This document shows positions 34,874 through 45,616 of a DNA stretch of 64,000 nt, piece after piece. Numbering within the stretch: position 1 is the first letter of the stretch; each line of letters opens with the position of its first letter. Made by a program: the position numbers and the translations under genes. Where the stretch lies: NCBI RefSeq assembly GCF_001039005.1, contig NZ_LDWR01000046.1:62001-126000 (forward strand), given 5' to 3'. This stretch comes from Burkholderia cepacia. GTDB lineage: Bacteria > Pseudomonadota > Gammaproteobacteria > Burkholderiales > Burkholderiaceae. Below the pieces are notes generated by a model. The model saw only the letters and a program-made list of their open reading frames with translations, was not told the DNA's origin and did not search any database.

Positions 34874-35706
34874 AGGTTTTGCAGGTCGATCAGGATCTGA
34901 CGCGTGGCAAGCGGCGTGCCGCCGAGATAGGTGTTCAGCAGGAAGCGCATCAGCGTCTTGCTTTGCGCAACCGTCTGGGCTCGATGGTAATCGTCCTGCT
35001 CCATGTCGAGCAACGTCTGTCCGGTGATGACCGGCCAGTGCGACGGCACGTCGTCGTCCGCGTTGCGCACACCGCGCTCGGGATCGAACACGTAGCGGCG
35101 GTCGGGCTCGACCGCACGGCGCGCGACCGTGCGGTTCAGCGCCATCGCATAACCGGTCTCGCGCAGCAGCACGCGCTCGAACGAACGCAGCACCTGCACC
35201 GCGGGCTCGCCGTGCGCGAGGCGCGTGAGGGTCAGCACATAATGATTGAACAGCGGCGGCTGGGGATCCTCGCGCGCGCAGAATTTCACGAGCAGCTCGT
35301 TCGCGTAGAAGCCGCACAGCAAGCCGTCGCCGCCGAGCGGCAGCATGCCGCCGACCCACTCGGCACCGGTCAGCGTGCGCACCTCGGATTTGCCCGACCA
35401 GGACAGCAGCAGCGGCTGGAAGGTCTGCAGTACGCCGCGCAGCGCGGAGTGCGGGCGCTTCGCGCCCTTCGCGACGAGCGCGAGGCGGCCATGATCGCGC
35501 GTCAGCACGTCGATGATCAGGCTCGTTTCCCGGTACGGATAGCTGTGCAGCACGTACGCCGGCTGCTCGGCCACACGAAAATCGGACGTGCGAGACGTCG
35601 CACGCCGCGCCTTGCGCGGCGGTTCGGGCGGTGCCGGCAGTGGCGCGTCGTTCGCGCCGGCCGTCACCGCGTCTTCAGTCGACGTCAGCGCGTCATTCGT
35701 ACCCAT
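34870..35706 (-). CDS. recO: DNA repair protein RecO
   Basis: 278 residues, acting with RecF/RecR to load RecA at gaps. An N-terminal OB fold starts at about residue 45 (YVLHSYPYRETSLIIDVLTRDHGRLALVAKGAKR), followed by the helical domain. About 40 extra residues rich in Ala and Pro precede the OB fold, which is common in Burkholderia. Its start overlaps the end of era by 14 bases. Confidence 0.96.
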   Translation of the reverse strand: MGTNDALTSTEDAVTAGANDAPLPAPPEPPRKARRATSRTSDFRVAEQPAYVLHSYPYRETSLIIDVLTRDHGRLALVAKGAKRPHSALRGVLQTFQPLLLSWSGKSEVRTLTGAEWVGGMLPLGGDGLLCGFYANELLVKFCAREDPQPPLFNHYVLTLTRLAHGEPAVQVLRSFERVLLRETGYAMALNRTVARRAVEPDRRYVFDPERGVRNADDDVPSHWPVITGQTLLDMEQDDYHRAQTVAQSKTLMRFLLNTYLGGTPLATRQILIDLQNL

Positions 35707-36592
35707 AGGCGCGCAGCCCCGCCTCGTTGTCGGCCCAGCCGCTCCGCACCTTCACGAAGGTCTCGAGGTACACGGGGCCGTCGAACAGCTTTTCCATGTC
35801 CATCCGCGCTTCGGTGCTGATCTGCTTGAGCTTCTCGCCCTTCTTGCCGATCACCATCGCCTTGTGCGAATCGCGCTCGACGAGGATCGTCGCGAAGATG
35901 CGCTTCAGGCGCCCTTCCTCCTCGAACTTGTCGATCACGACGGTGCTCGTGTACGGCAGTTCGTCGCCGGTCCAGCGGAACACCTTCTCGCGCAGGATCT
36001 CGGCCGCGAGGAAACGCGAGCTGCGGTCGGTCAGCTCGTCTTCGCCGTAGATCGGCGCGCCTTCCGGCAGGTACGGCTTGATCGTCTCCAGCAGGCGCTT
36101 GATGTCGTCCGGCCGCTGCGCCGACAGCGGCACGAGCTCGGCGAATTCGCGCAGCGCGCTCATCTTCTGCATGAACGGATACAGCGTCGCCTTGTCGTTG
36201 ACGCGATCGATCTTGTTCGTGATCAGCAACGTCGGCGTGCCGGGCGGAATCAGGTCGAGCACCTTCTGATCGTCGGGCCCGAAGCGGCCGGCCTCGATCA
36301 CGAACAGGATCACGTCGACCGACGTCAGCGTCGACGTGACCGCGCGGTTCAGCGAACGGTTCAGCGCGGTGCTGTGACGGGTCTGAAAACCCGGCGTGTC
36401 GACGAACACGAACTGCGCGTCGTCGAACGTATTGATGCCGGTGATGCGATGGCGGGTCGTCTGCGCCTTGCGCGACGTGATGCTGATCTTCTGGCCGACG
36501 AGTTCGTTCATCAACGTCGACTTGCCGACGTTCGGGCGGCCCACGATCGCGATCATGCCGCAACGGAAACCGGTAGGAGCGGGAGTGTTCAT
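35693..36592 (-). CDS. era: GTPase Era
   Basis: 299 residues. GTPase motifs: G1 GRPNVGKST, G3 DTPG, G4 NKID. The C-terminal KH domain includes VIGKKGEKLKQI. It binds 16S rRNA in 30S maturation. It lies 60 bases downstream of rnc, the usual rnc-era order. Confidence 0.97.
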   Translation of the reverse strand: MNTPAPTGFRCGMIAIVGRPNVGKSTLMNELVGQKISITSRKAQTTRHRITGINTFDDAQFVFVDTPGFQTRHSTALNRSLNRAVTSTLTSVDVILFVIEAGRFGPDDQKVLDLIPPGTPTLLITNKIDRVNDKATLYPFMQKMSALREFAELVPLSAQRPDDIKRLLETIKPYLPEGAPIYGEDELTDRSSRFLAAEILREKVFRWTGDELPYTSTVVIDKFEEEGRLKRIFATILVERDSHKAMVIGKKGEKLKQISTEARMDMEKLFDGPVYLETFVKVRSGWADNEAGLRAYGYE

Positions 36593-36652
36593 ATCGTTTG
36601 GGAGACAGGTTCGGAAACGGCCGCGCGGTGCGCGGCACGATCGATGGGCAAT

Positions 36653-37879
36653 TCAGTGGTCGGCATCGGCCACGCGCGCCTGCGTGGCAGCGAGGCTCGC
36701 GCCACCCGGCGGCGTTTCGGAGTCGGGCGCCGCGGCATCGCGTGCGCGCGCTGTCGCGCGCGAAGCAGGGTCGGAACCAGCGGACGACTTGTCGGCGGAC
36801 GCGGAGGCCGGATCGGCTGCATGGCCCGCCGGCTTGTCGGTTGCGCGCGGCGTGCCTTCCGCGGGTTTTTCCGCGCCCTTGTCGGGCCGGTCGGCCGGCT
36901 TGTCGGCAACCTTGTCGATTGCCGGCTTCGTCGCCCGTTCGCCCTTGTCCGCAGCCGTCTCGACATGCGCCGCGCGAATCGCGGCCATCGGCGCCGCGGC
37001 CGGCTCCATGCCGGCTCCGGTCGCAGCGGCTGCCACGGGCGCCGCACCGGCCGCCTTGGCCTCGCGCACCGCCGCACGTTCCTTCCGTTCGGGCGAGCGC
37101 AGGTCGAGCGCTTCCTGCACGCCCTTCACGCCAGGCACGATTTCGGGTTCGACATGCTTCGACCCGCGCGCATTCTTCGAGCGTTTCGGCTTCGCGGCCA
37201 GCATCGGCGCGGCCGCCATCACCTCGTCGAGCGCCTTCTTGGCCGCTGCCTGCTCGGCCGCACGCCGGCTCGCGCCGGAGCCCGATACCTTCACGTCGAG
37301 CTTCGGCACCGTGCATTCGACTTCGAATTGCTGATTGTGCGCTGCACCATGCGTCGCGACGACCGTGTAGGTCGGCAGTGCGATCTTGTGCCCCTGCAGG
37401 TACTCCTGCAGCAGCGTCTTCGCGTCCTTGCCGAGCGTGCGCGGATCGATGTGGTCGAGAATCGGGATGTAGAGGCGCTTGATGACCCCTTGGGCGGCTT
37501 CGAAGCCGCCATCGAGGAACACGGCCCCGATGATGGCTTCGAACGCGTCCGCAAGGATCGACGGGCGGCGGAAGCCACCGCTGCGCAGCTCGCCCTCACC
37601 CAGCCGCAGCCCGTCCGCGATATTCAGGGCCTGAGCGATTTCGTACAGCGACTGCTGTTTGACGAGATTGGCGCGTACGCGCGACAGGTCGCCTTCGTCC
37701 AGCTTGCTGAAACGCTGGAACAAAAGGGCGGCCACCGCGCAATTCAGAACGGAGTCGCCGAGAAACTCGAGCCGTTCGTTGTGCGTGGCACTGTGACTGC
37801 GATGGGTCAAAGCCTGGCGCAACAATTCCGCATTGCGAAATTCGTAGCGCAGCCGGCTTTCCAACTGGGATAGGGGCAT
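36653..37879 (-). CDS. rnc: Ribonuclease III with a long C-terminal extension
   Basis: 408 residues. The catalytic domain (1-150) has the signature RLEFLGDSVLN and the dsRNA-binding domain lies at about 155-225. The last ~180 residues are an Ala/Pro/Lys/Asp-rich, low-complexity tail, absent in the ~226-residue E. coli enzyme. RNase III processes rRNA and double-stranded regions of mRNA. The tail may be a flexible RNA- or protein-binding arm; nothing in it shows a fold. Confidence 0.96.
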   Translation of the reverse strand: MPLSQLESRLRYEFRNAELLRQALTHRSHSATHNERLEFLGDSVLNCAVAALLFQRFSKLDEGDLSRVRANLVKQQSLYEIAQALNIADGLRLGEGELRSGGFRRPSILADAFEAIIGAVFLDGGFEAAQGVIKRLYIPILDHIDPRTLGKDAKTLLQEYLQGHKIALPTYTVVATHGAAHNQQFEVECTVPKLDVKVSGSGASRRAAEQAAAKKALDEVMAAAPMLAAKPKRSKNARGSKHVEPEIVPGVKGVQEALDLRSPERKERAAVREAKAAGAAPVAAAATGAGMEPAAAPMAAIRAAHVETAADKGERATKPAIDKVADKPADRPDKGAEKPAEGTPRATDKPAGHAADPASASADKSSAGSDPASRATARARDAAAPDSETPPGGASLAATQARVADADH

Positions 37880-38032
37880 GTGCAGGAGTATAACGCGGGC
37901 GCCGGTCGGGCCGAAACGGCGCGGCCGGACGCGAAAAGGCGTGACGAGGCGGTGTTACCGCCGGTTCTTAAAGTAGTTCGGCAATACGCGACGCGGCCCG
38001 TGCGTCGCGTATTGCGTGTGCATCGAATGCGA

Positions 38033-38926
38033 TCAGTTGAAGGAACCGATGCGCTTCAGATCGCTGAAGTTCATCCAGATGAAGAACGCGCGGCCGACGA
38101 TGTTCTGGTCCGGCACGAAACCCCAGTAGCGGCTGTCCGCGCTGTTGTCGCGGTTGTCGCCCATCATGAAGTAGTGACCGGGCGGCACCTTGCAGATCAC
38201 GCCGCGGCTGTTGTACGTGCAGTTGTCGCGATACGGATAGTCGTATGCGCCCATCACGAACGGCGGCACGGCGGGGTTGTTGAGGATCGCGTTCTTCTTG
38301 TTGCCGATCGTTTCCTCGAACTGCTTCGCGTAGTTCTGACGCTCGTCGTCGAAGAAATCGGGCAGCGGCGTTTCGGGCACCGGCTGACCGTTGATCGTCA
38401 GTTGCTTGTCCTGATACGCGACCGTGTCGCCCGGCAGGCCGATCACGCGCTTGATGTAGTCGACCGACTCGTCCTTCGGATAGCGGAACACGACGACGTC
38501 GCCGCGCGACAGCGGGCTGCCCTGCGTGATCTTCGTGTTCGTGACCGGCAGGCGCAGCCCGTATTCGAACTTGTTGACGAGGATGAAGTCGCCGACGAGC
38601 AGTGTCGGCACCATCGAGCCGGACGGAATCTTGAACGGCTCGACGACGAACGAACGCACGACGAACACCGCCAGGATCACCGGGAAGAAGCTCGCCGTGT
38701 ACTCGAGCCACCACGGCTGGCGCAGCTTCTCGTCACGCAGCTTCGAACGCGTCTGCACGGCGTTTTCGTCCGCGAAGCGCTTGTCGATGCGCGACTGCTG
38801 GCGATCGAACTCCTCGATCGCCGAGTCGGCCGCCTTGCGTCGCCGCGGCAGGAACAGCAGTTTGTCCAGCACCCACGCTACGCCCGTCACGACGACGAGC
38901 ACAAAAAGAATCAGCGCAAAATTCAT
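38033..38926 (-). CDS. lepB: Signal peptidase I
   Basis: 297 residues from the ATG at 38926. It has two N-terminal membrane segments (about 4-22 and 78-94). The catalytic Ser104 lies in PSGSMVPTLLVGD and the general base Lys159 in DYIKRVIGLPGD; the late box GDNRDNSADSRYWGFV is complete. It cleaves signal peptides of exported proteins at the outer face of the inner membrane. It lies 16 bases after lepA, the classical lepA-lepB operon. Confidence 0.97.
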   Translation of the reverse strand: MNFALILFVLVVVTGVAWVLDKLLFLPRRRKAADSAIEEFDRQQSRIDKRFADENAVQTRSKLRDEKLRQPWWLEYTASFFPVILAVFVVRSFVVEPFKIPSGSMVPTLLVGDFILVNKFEYGLRLPVTNTKITQGSPLSRGDVVVFRYPKDESVDYIKRVIGLPGDTVAYQDKQLTINGQPVPETPLPDFFDDERQNYAKQFEETIGNKKNAILNNPAVPPFVMGAYDYPYRDNCTYNSRGVICKVPPGHYFMMGDNRDNSADSRYWGFVPDQNIVGRAFFIWMNFSDLKRIGSFN

Positions 38927-38942
38927 AAAAGGAACAGTCCTG

Positions 38943-40736
<1,794 letters not shown>

Positions 40737-40932
40737 TCAGTGCCGATCAAGCGAAAAAGGCGCGCTCGACGACTGCGGAGCACGCCTTGTGTAAGTCGGT
40801 GAAAAAACAGCTTATTTTAGCCGAAAAGGCCTTCGCCGGGCGGTATTTCGGACGCCGGGCCGCGCGGCGGCCCTGTCGGGGGCATTCGTCGGGCAAAGCC
40901 CCTGGGAAAGCGACACTCGCGGCAGGCCAGGC

Positions 40933-41169
40933 TCAGCGCCGGGCCGCGAGCGCGTCGCGCACCTTCGTGTCGTCGAACCGGTGGCGGCACACTTCCGCGC
41001 CATCCAGCAGCAGCACGGGCACGTCTTCATCGTAGCGCGCGACGAGCGCCGCATCGGCGTCGATGTCGACGTAGTCGACCCTGACACCGAATTCGGCCGC
41101 CACCGGCGCCAGTGCGTCGCGCATGTCGTCGCACAGGTGGCACCAGCCGCGGCCGTAGAGCGTGAACAT
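40933..41169 (-). CDS. Glutaredoxin-family protein
   Basis: 78 residues with thioredoxin fold. The active site is WCHLCDD (Cys10, Cys13) and the cis-Pro is in DVPVLLL. It is of the short DUF836 type, common next to lepA or mucD. Its start is 7 bases after the mucD stop, so it belongs to the sigma-E operon; a redox role at the membrane stress response is possible. Confidence 0.9.
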   Translation of the reverse strand: MFTLYGRGWCHLCDDMRDALAPVAAEFGVRVDYVDIDADAALVARYDEDVPVLLLDGAEVCRHRFDDTKVRDALAARR

Positions 41170-41176
41170 CGGCGCG

Positions 41177-42679
41177 TTACTTCTGGCGCGGCCGCACGGG
41201 CACGAACTGCGTGTTGTCGCCGCGCCGCACGAGCACCGCGACCGCCTTCTGCGGATCGAGCTGCGCGGTCACTTCGGCGAACTGCTTCGCGCTCGTGATG
41301 TCGGTGTCGCCGACGCGCAGCACGATGTCGCCGCGCTGCAGTCCCGCACGGGCGGCCGGACCGTCGACGCCGTCGACCTGTACGCCGTTCTTCAGCTTCA
41401 GCGACTTCATCTGATCCGACGAAATGTCGCTGACTGTCAGACCGAGTGCATTGGCCTGGCGCGGTTTCTGCGGCGCGTTCTTGCGCTGCTCCGCCTTCGC
41501 CGTCGTCTCGGCCGGCGTCTCCGCGATCGTGATCGGCAGATCGCGCGCCTGACCCTTGCGCCATACGCTGACCGTCGCCTTCGCGCCGGGCTTCGTGTCG
41601 CCGACCATGCGCGGCAGGTCCGACGCCGTGTCGACCGGCCGGCCGTTGAACTTCAGGATGATGTCGCCCGGCTGGATGCCCGCCTTGTCGGCCGGGCCGC
41701 CCGGCTCGACGCTGCTGACGAGCGCCCCCTCGGCCTTCGGCAGCCCGATCGAGTCGGCCACGTCCTTCGTCACCTCGCCGATCGCCACCGCGATCCGGCC
41801 GCGCGTGACCTTGCCCGTCGCCTTCAGCTGGTCGGCCACGCGCATCGCCTCGTCGATCGGAATCGCGAACGAGATGCCCATGAAGCCGCCGGTCCGGCTG
41901 TAGATCTGCGAGTTGATGCCGATCACCTCGCCCTGCATGTTGATCAGCGGGCCGCCCGAGTTGCCGGGGTTCACGGCGACATCGGTCTGGATGAACGGCA
42001 GGTAATCGCCGGTGTTGCGGCTCTTCGAGCTGACGATGCCGGCCGTCACCGTGTTGTCGAGACCGAACGGCGAACCGATCGCGACGACCCACTCGCCGAC
42101 ACGCACCTTGTTCGAGTCGCCGATCGCGACGACAGGCAGGTTCGACGCCTGGATCTTGACGACCGCGACGTCCGTGCGATCGTCGACGCCGATCAGCTTC
42201 GCCTTGAATTCGCGCTTGTCGGTCAACGTCACGTAGATGGTGTCCGCATCGTCGACGACGTGCGCATTGGTCATCACGTAACCGTCAGCCGATACGATGA
42301 AGCCCGAGCCGACGCCGCGATTCTGCTCGGTGTCGGGCGGATTGTCCGGCGCCGGCGCGTTCTTCGGGTTGCCGTTGCCGTTGCCGTTGCCGCTGCCGGG
42401 CGCCTGCGGCAGCGGAATGCCGAAGAAGCGCCGGAAGAATTCCGACATGTCACCGTTGTCGAAGCCCGGCGGGAGCATCCCGCGCGGGCCGTTGCTCGTC
42501 GGCACGTTGGCGGTGGTCCGGATGTTCACGACGGCCGGCCCGACCTTTTCGACCAGATCGGCGAAATCGGGCAGGCTCGCGGCGGGAGGCGTCACCGCGA
42601 CCGCGGTATGCGGCACGAGCGGCAGGCAGGCAGACAGCGCCGCCGCCGCGAGCCATTTGCGCAGCGTGAGTTTCATCAT
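41177..42679 (-). CDS. mucD: DegP/MucD-type periplasmic serine endoprotease
   Basis: 500 residues. A signal peptide precedes a trypsin-like domain with catalytic His in TNAHVV, Asp in DVAVVKI and Ser in GNSGGPL, then two PDZ domains. A short GNGNGN linker appears near residue 100. It degrades misfolded envelope proteins and lowers sigma-E signalling. Placement after rseA and mucB matches the Pseudomonas algU-mucABCD type of cluster, here lacking mucC. Confidence 0.95.
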   Translation of the reverse strand: MMKLTLRKWLAAAALSACLPLVPHTAVAVTPPAASLPDFADLVEKVGPAVVNIRTTANVPTSNGPRGMLPPGFDNGDMSEFFRRFFGIPLPQAPGSGNGNGNGNPKNAPAPDNPPDTEQNRGVGSGFIVSADGYVMTNAHVVDDADTIYVTLTDKREFKAKLIGVDDRTDVAVVKIQASNLPVVAIGDSNKVRVGEWVVAIGSPFGLDNTVTAGIVSSKSRNTGDYLPFIQTDVAVNPGNSGGPLINMQGEVIGINSQIYSRTGGFMGISFAIPIDEAMRVADQLKATGKVTRGRIAVAIGEVTKDVADSIGLPKAEGALVSSVEPGGPADKAGIQPGDIILKFNGRPVDTASDLPRMVGDTKPGAKATVSVWRKGQARDLPITIAETPAETTAKAEQRKNAPQKPRQANALGLTVSDISSDQMKSLKLKNGVQVDGVDGPAARAGLQRGDIVLRVGDTDITSAKQFAEVTAQLDPQKAVAVLVRRGDNTQFVPVRPRQK

Positions 42680-42695
42680 GTCGGAGGCCGTAGCG

Positions 42696-43748
42696 TTACT
42701 TGGAAGCCTTGTATTCTATGGCAGACGCGAACTGCTGCAACGTAGCCGGCGGCACTTCGCCGAGCACGGTGATCCAGTAGTCGCCGCGGCGCTTCACGAG
42801 CACGTGCGTCGCACCGGTGCTGCCCGCGCCTTCCTTGCGCGTATTCTTTTCGGCCGGCTCGATGAACACCGAGATCGTCGCGAGACCGTCGGTGAAGACG
42901 GCTTGGTCGACCGCAATCGGCGGATCGCCCGCGTCGCGCGCGGCCATCGGCCGGCGCACTTCGCGAATCTTCTGGAAGCCGGCGACGCTCGGCGCGAGCT
43001 GCCAGCCCTGCGCTTCCATGTCGACCGTCGCAACCGGCGGGCGCACGACCGTCCAGCCGCTCAGGTTGCGCATGCCGGCCGCGATCGCGGCCTTGTCGCC
43101 GCTTGCGCCGCCCGTCTGCAATTGCGAGAACGCGATCTGCTCGAGCACGTGATCGTTCGCATCGAGCGTCTGCGATCGCAGCAGCAGCCCGGTGCGCGCG
43201 TCGGCCCACAGCTTGTACGTAAAGCGGTATGCATCCTTCGGCACGAGCTCGACGACCTGCGCGTCGATCCCGGCCACGCGATCCTTGCCGAGCGACTTCG
43301 CGTCGTAGACGGACATCACATGATCGCCGCTCGCGCCGAGCAACGCGGGGAACGAGTCGCGCGTCTGACGGCGCTCGACCACGCACAGCTTGCGCTCCGG
43401 CACGAACGTGTACAGCTCGTCGTTGTGCCGCAGCAGCTTGCGCGGCTTGCCGTCGAGCGTCTCGATCCGCTCGAATTCGCCGTCGCGGGACGCGACGTGC
43501 GCGATGCGCGAGGACTGGACATACCCGCCGCGCTGGTAGACGAACGTGCCTTCGTAGCTCTGCTGCTGCGCCGCCTGCTGAACACGGTCGAGCCAGTCCG
43601 CGGCGCCCTTGCGGGTCGCGACGGGATCGTCCGGTTGCTGGGCGCTGGCAGGGAGGGATTGAACGGACAACAGGGCGGCTGCGCAAAGCAGGAGGGCCGG
43701 CAGCCGCTTCCATCCGGAGATGGCGTGATTCAACTGCAATGTCCGCAT
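42696..43748 (-). CDS. mucB: Sigma-E regulatory protein MucB/RseB
   Basis: 350 residues with an N-terminal signal peptide (about 1-37). The periplasmic domain contains YEGTFVYQRGGYVQSSRIAH, the LolA-like fold signature of RseB. It binds the anti-sigma factor RseA and senses lipopolysaccharide or misfolded porins. It lies 5 bases after rseA. Confidence 0.94.
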   Translation of the reverse strand: MRTLQLNHAISGWKRLPALLLCAAALLSVQSLPASAQQPDDPVATRKGAADWLDRVQQAAQQQSYEGTFVYQRGGYVQSSRIAHVASRDGEFERIETLDGKPRKLLRHNDELYTFVPERKLCVVERRQTRDSFPALLGASGDHVMSVYDAKSLGKDRVAGIDAQVVELVPKDAYRFTYKLWADARTGLLLRSQTLDANDHVLEQIAFSQLQTGGASGDKAAIAAGMRNLSGWTVVRPPVATVDMEAQGWQLAPSVAGFQKIREVRRPMAARDAGDPPIAVDQAVFTDGLATISVFIEPAEKNTRKEGAGSTGATHVLVKRRGDYWITVLGEVPPATLQQFASAIEYKASK

Positions 43749-43753
43749 CGGGT

Positions 43754-44371
43754 TTATTGGCCTGGCGTGGTGGTCACGGCAGCGCGGATCAGCGGCATCG
43801 AACCCGTGACGACGGGCTGCTGCGCGAATTGCTGGTGCGCTTCAAGGTATTGGTCGAGACTGGCGTCGCGAATGATGTTGACGTCCTGCAGCCCCGGCTG
43901 GGCCGATGCCTGCGCAACCGTCACGCGCTGCAGGTCGCCGCCTTGCGGCGCACCGACCGATGCGACCTGGACGGCGCCCGGCGTGCCGGCCGTCTGCATT
44001 TGCGGGACGACGATCCACGTCAGCGTGGCCGCCGCTGCGGCTACCGCGAACGCGGGCACGACGCGCCGGCGCAGCGACAGCAGCTTGCGCGCGACCGGCG
44101 CGGCCGCCGGCGCGAGCAGATGCGGCTCGCTTTCGAGCGCAGCCGACATGCGCGCGGTGAACGCGACGCTCAGCGCGGGCGACAGCGCAAGCTCGTCCGA
44201 GCGCAGCGCATCGCCGATCAGGTGGTAATCGGCCCACGCAGCGCGATCCGCGCCGTTGAACTCAGCCAGAAACTGCCCGTGATCCGGGCCATCGAACATT
44301 TCGCCGTCGACCAGCGCGGAAAGGCGCTCGCCGCGCGAGCACGCTTGCGACTGCGTATTGACCGACCCCAT
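43754..44371 (-). CDS. rseA: Anti-sigma-E factor RseA/MucA
   Basis: 205 residues from the ATG at 44371, which has a GGGGAG site 5 bases upstream; a start 12 bases earlier (44383) is possible. The N-terminal part (RGERLSALVDGEMFDG, ADYHLIGDALRSDEL) binds the sigma factor, one membrane helix follows at about 100-122, and the periplasmic tail is sensed by proteases. It holds sigma-E at the membrane. It follows rpoE by 86 bases. Confidence 0.93.
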   Translation of the reverse strand: MGSVNTQSQACSRGERLSALVDGEMFDGPDHGQFLAEFNGADRAAWADYHLIGDALRSDELALSPALSVAFTARMSAALESEPHLLAPAAAPVARKLLSLRRRVVPAFAVAAAAATLTWIVVPQMQTAGTPGAVQVASVGAPQGGDLQRVTVAQASAQPGLQDVNIIRDASLDQYLEAHQQFAQQPVVTGSMPLIRAAVTTTPGQ

Positions 44372-44457
44372 GATGCTCCCCATCTTGCACACCCCGTCGT
44401 GACTTCACGACTCTATCCGTAACTAGACCCCGACCCGCGTCGATTCGCCTGTCGCGC

Positions 44458-45057
44458 TTACCAGCGCTTGCCTTCGGGCGTATCGAGCAACGGACGCAAT
44501 TTAGCAGCGATTGCCTCGCGTGCGCGGAAGATCCGCGACCGGACCGTCCCGATCGGACAGCCCATCATTTCCGCGATCTCTTCGTAGCTCAAGCCCTCGA
44601 TCTCGCGCAGCGTGATTGCCTGGCGCAGTTCTTCGGGCAGGAGAGCCATTGCAGCGTTGACCGTCTCGGCAATCTGCTTGCTCATCAACATCGATTCAGG
44701 CGTGTTGATATCCCTTAGTTGGTCTGCGTCGGAGAAAGTTTCCGCTTCCTCCGCATCGGCCTCGGTCGAGGTCGGCGCCCGGCGGCCTTGCGTCGCAAGG
44801 TAGTTCTTCGCCGTGTTGACGGCAATCCGGTACAACCACGTATAGAACGCGGATTCGCCGCGAAATTGCGGCAGCGCACGATACGCCTTGATGAACGCGT
44901 CCTGGGCCACATCCTCGACCTCGGCGGGATCCCGCACGAGGCGCGAGATCAGCCGAATGATCTTGCGGTGGTATTTGGAGACCAGGAGTTCGAACGCTGC
45001 CTTGTCGCCCTTCTGTACGCGTTCGACCAGAGCCTGATCGATTTCTTTTTCACTCAC
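44458..45057 (-). CDS. rpoE: Extracytoplasmic function sigma factor RpoE/AlgU
   Basis: 199 residues with sigma regions 2 (FIKAYRALPQFRGESAFYTWLYRIAVNTAKNYL-type block at about 55-85) and 4 (YEEIAEMMGCPIGTVRSRIFRAREAI). It controls the response to envelope stress and heads rseA-mucB-mucD. The start is GTG (GTGAGTGAAAAAG), with an AGG just upstream; no in-frame ATG lies nearby. Confidence 0.97.
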   Translation of the reverse strand: MSEKEIDQALVERVQKGDKAAFELLVSKYHRKIIRLISRLVRDPAEVEDVAQDAFIKAYRALPQFRGESAFYTWLYRIAVNTAKNYLATQGRRAPTSTEADAEEAETFSDADQLRDINTPESMLMSKQIAETVNAAMALLPEELRQAITLREIEGLSYEEIAEMMGCPIGTVRSRIFRAREAIAAKLRPLLDTPEGKRW

Positions 45058-45148
45058 CTGACAAATCCATTAACTAGGGATGCAACGCGGAGCGTCATTG
45101 TAACGTTCCCGCGCCGGACGCTGGTTACGGTACGTAACCGCGCCGCCG

Positions 45149-45604
45149 TCATGCCCGCCCCGCCGTCCTCGCCAGCACGGAAAGCGCGCTGAACGACGCG
45201 GCGTCGAGCGCATCGGCCGGAATCAGCAGCGGCCGGGCCCGCCGGGCGCCCTGCCCGACCGACAACACCAGCAGCAGGCTGCTCCAGTGCGCATGGCCCG
45301 TCACACGGCCGCGGGCGAGCAGCCGCCCGGTGCGACCAAACGCCGCAATTTCCCCGAATGCGTCGATCCGCAACTCGGCCGGCAGCCGACGGGCGCAGGC
45401 CCGCGCGGCGCACACGGCAAGCAGCGCGGCCGTCGCGGCCGACACGCCTGCGCCTGCCGCAGCGCCCGCGCGCGGCGCCCAGAACAGGTAAGCCGACGCG
45501 GCAGCCGCCGCGACGAACGCGGCCAGCACGAGATACGACACGGCCGAGGCCCGCAACGCAAAGCGCTGCGGACGCCCGGCCGGAGCATCGAATGGACTCG
45601 TCAA
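45149..45604 (-). CDS. Small hypothetical membrane protein between fabF and rpoE
   Basis: 151 residues with two hydrophobic segments (about 19-40 and 47-66) and a soluble part resembling the domain often annotated as a toxin-independent YgfX-like or MucC-like protein, but no motif is decisive. The start is TTG, 12 bases after the fabF stop, without a clear ribosome site, so the start is uncertain. Its position 91 bases before rpoE suggests it is read from fabF. Confidence 0.68.
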   Translation of the reverse strand: MTSPFDAPAGRPQRFALRASAVSYLVLAAFVAAAAASAYLFWAPRAGAAAGAGVSAATAALLAVCAARACARRLPAELRIDAFGEIAAFGRTGRLLARGRVTGHAHWSSLLLVLSVGQGARRARPLLIPADALDAASFSALSVLARTAGRA

Positions 45605-45616
45605 GCGATTTCAGCG

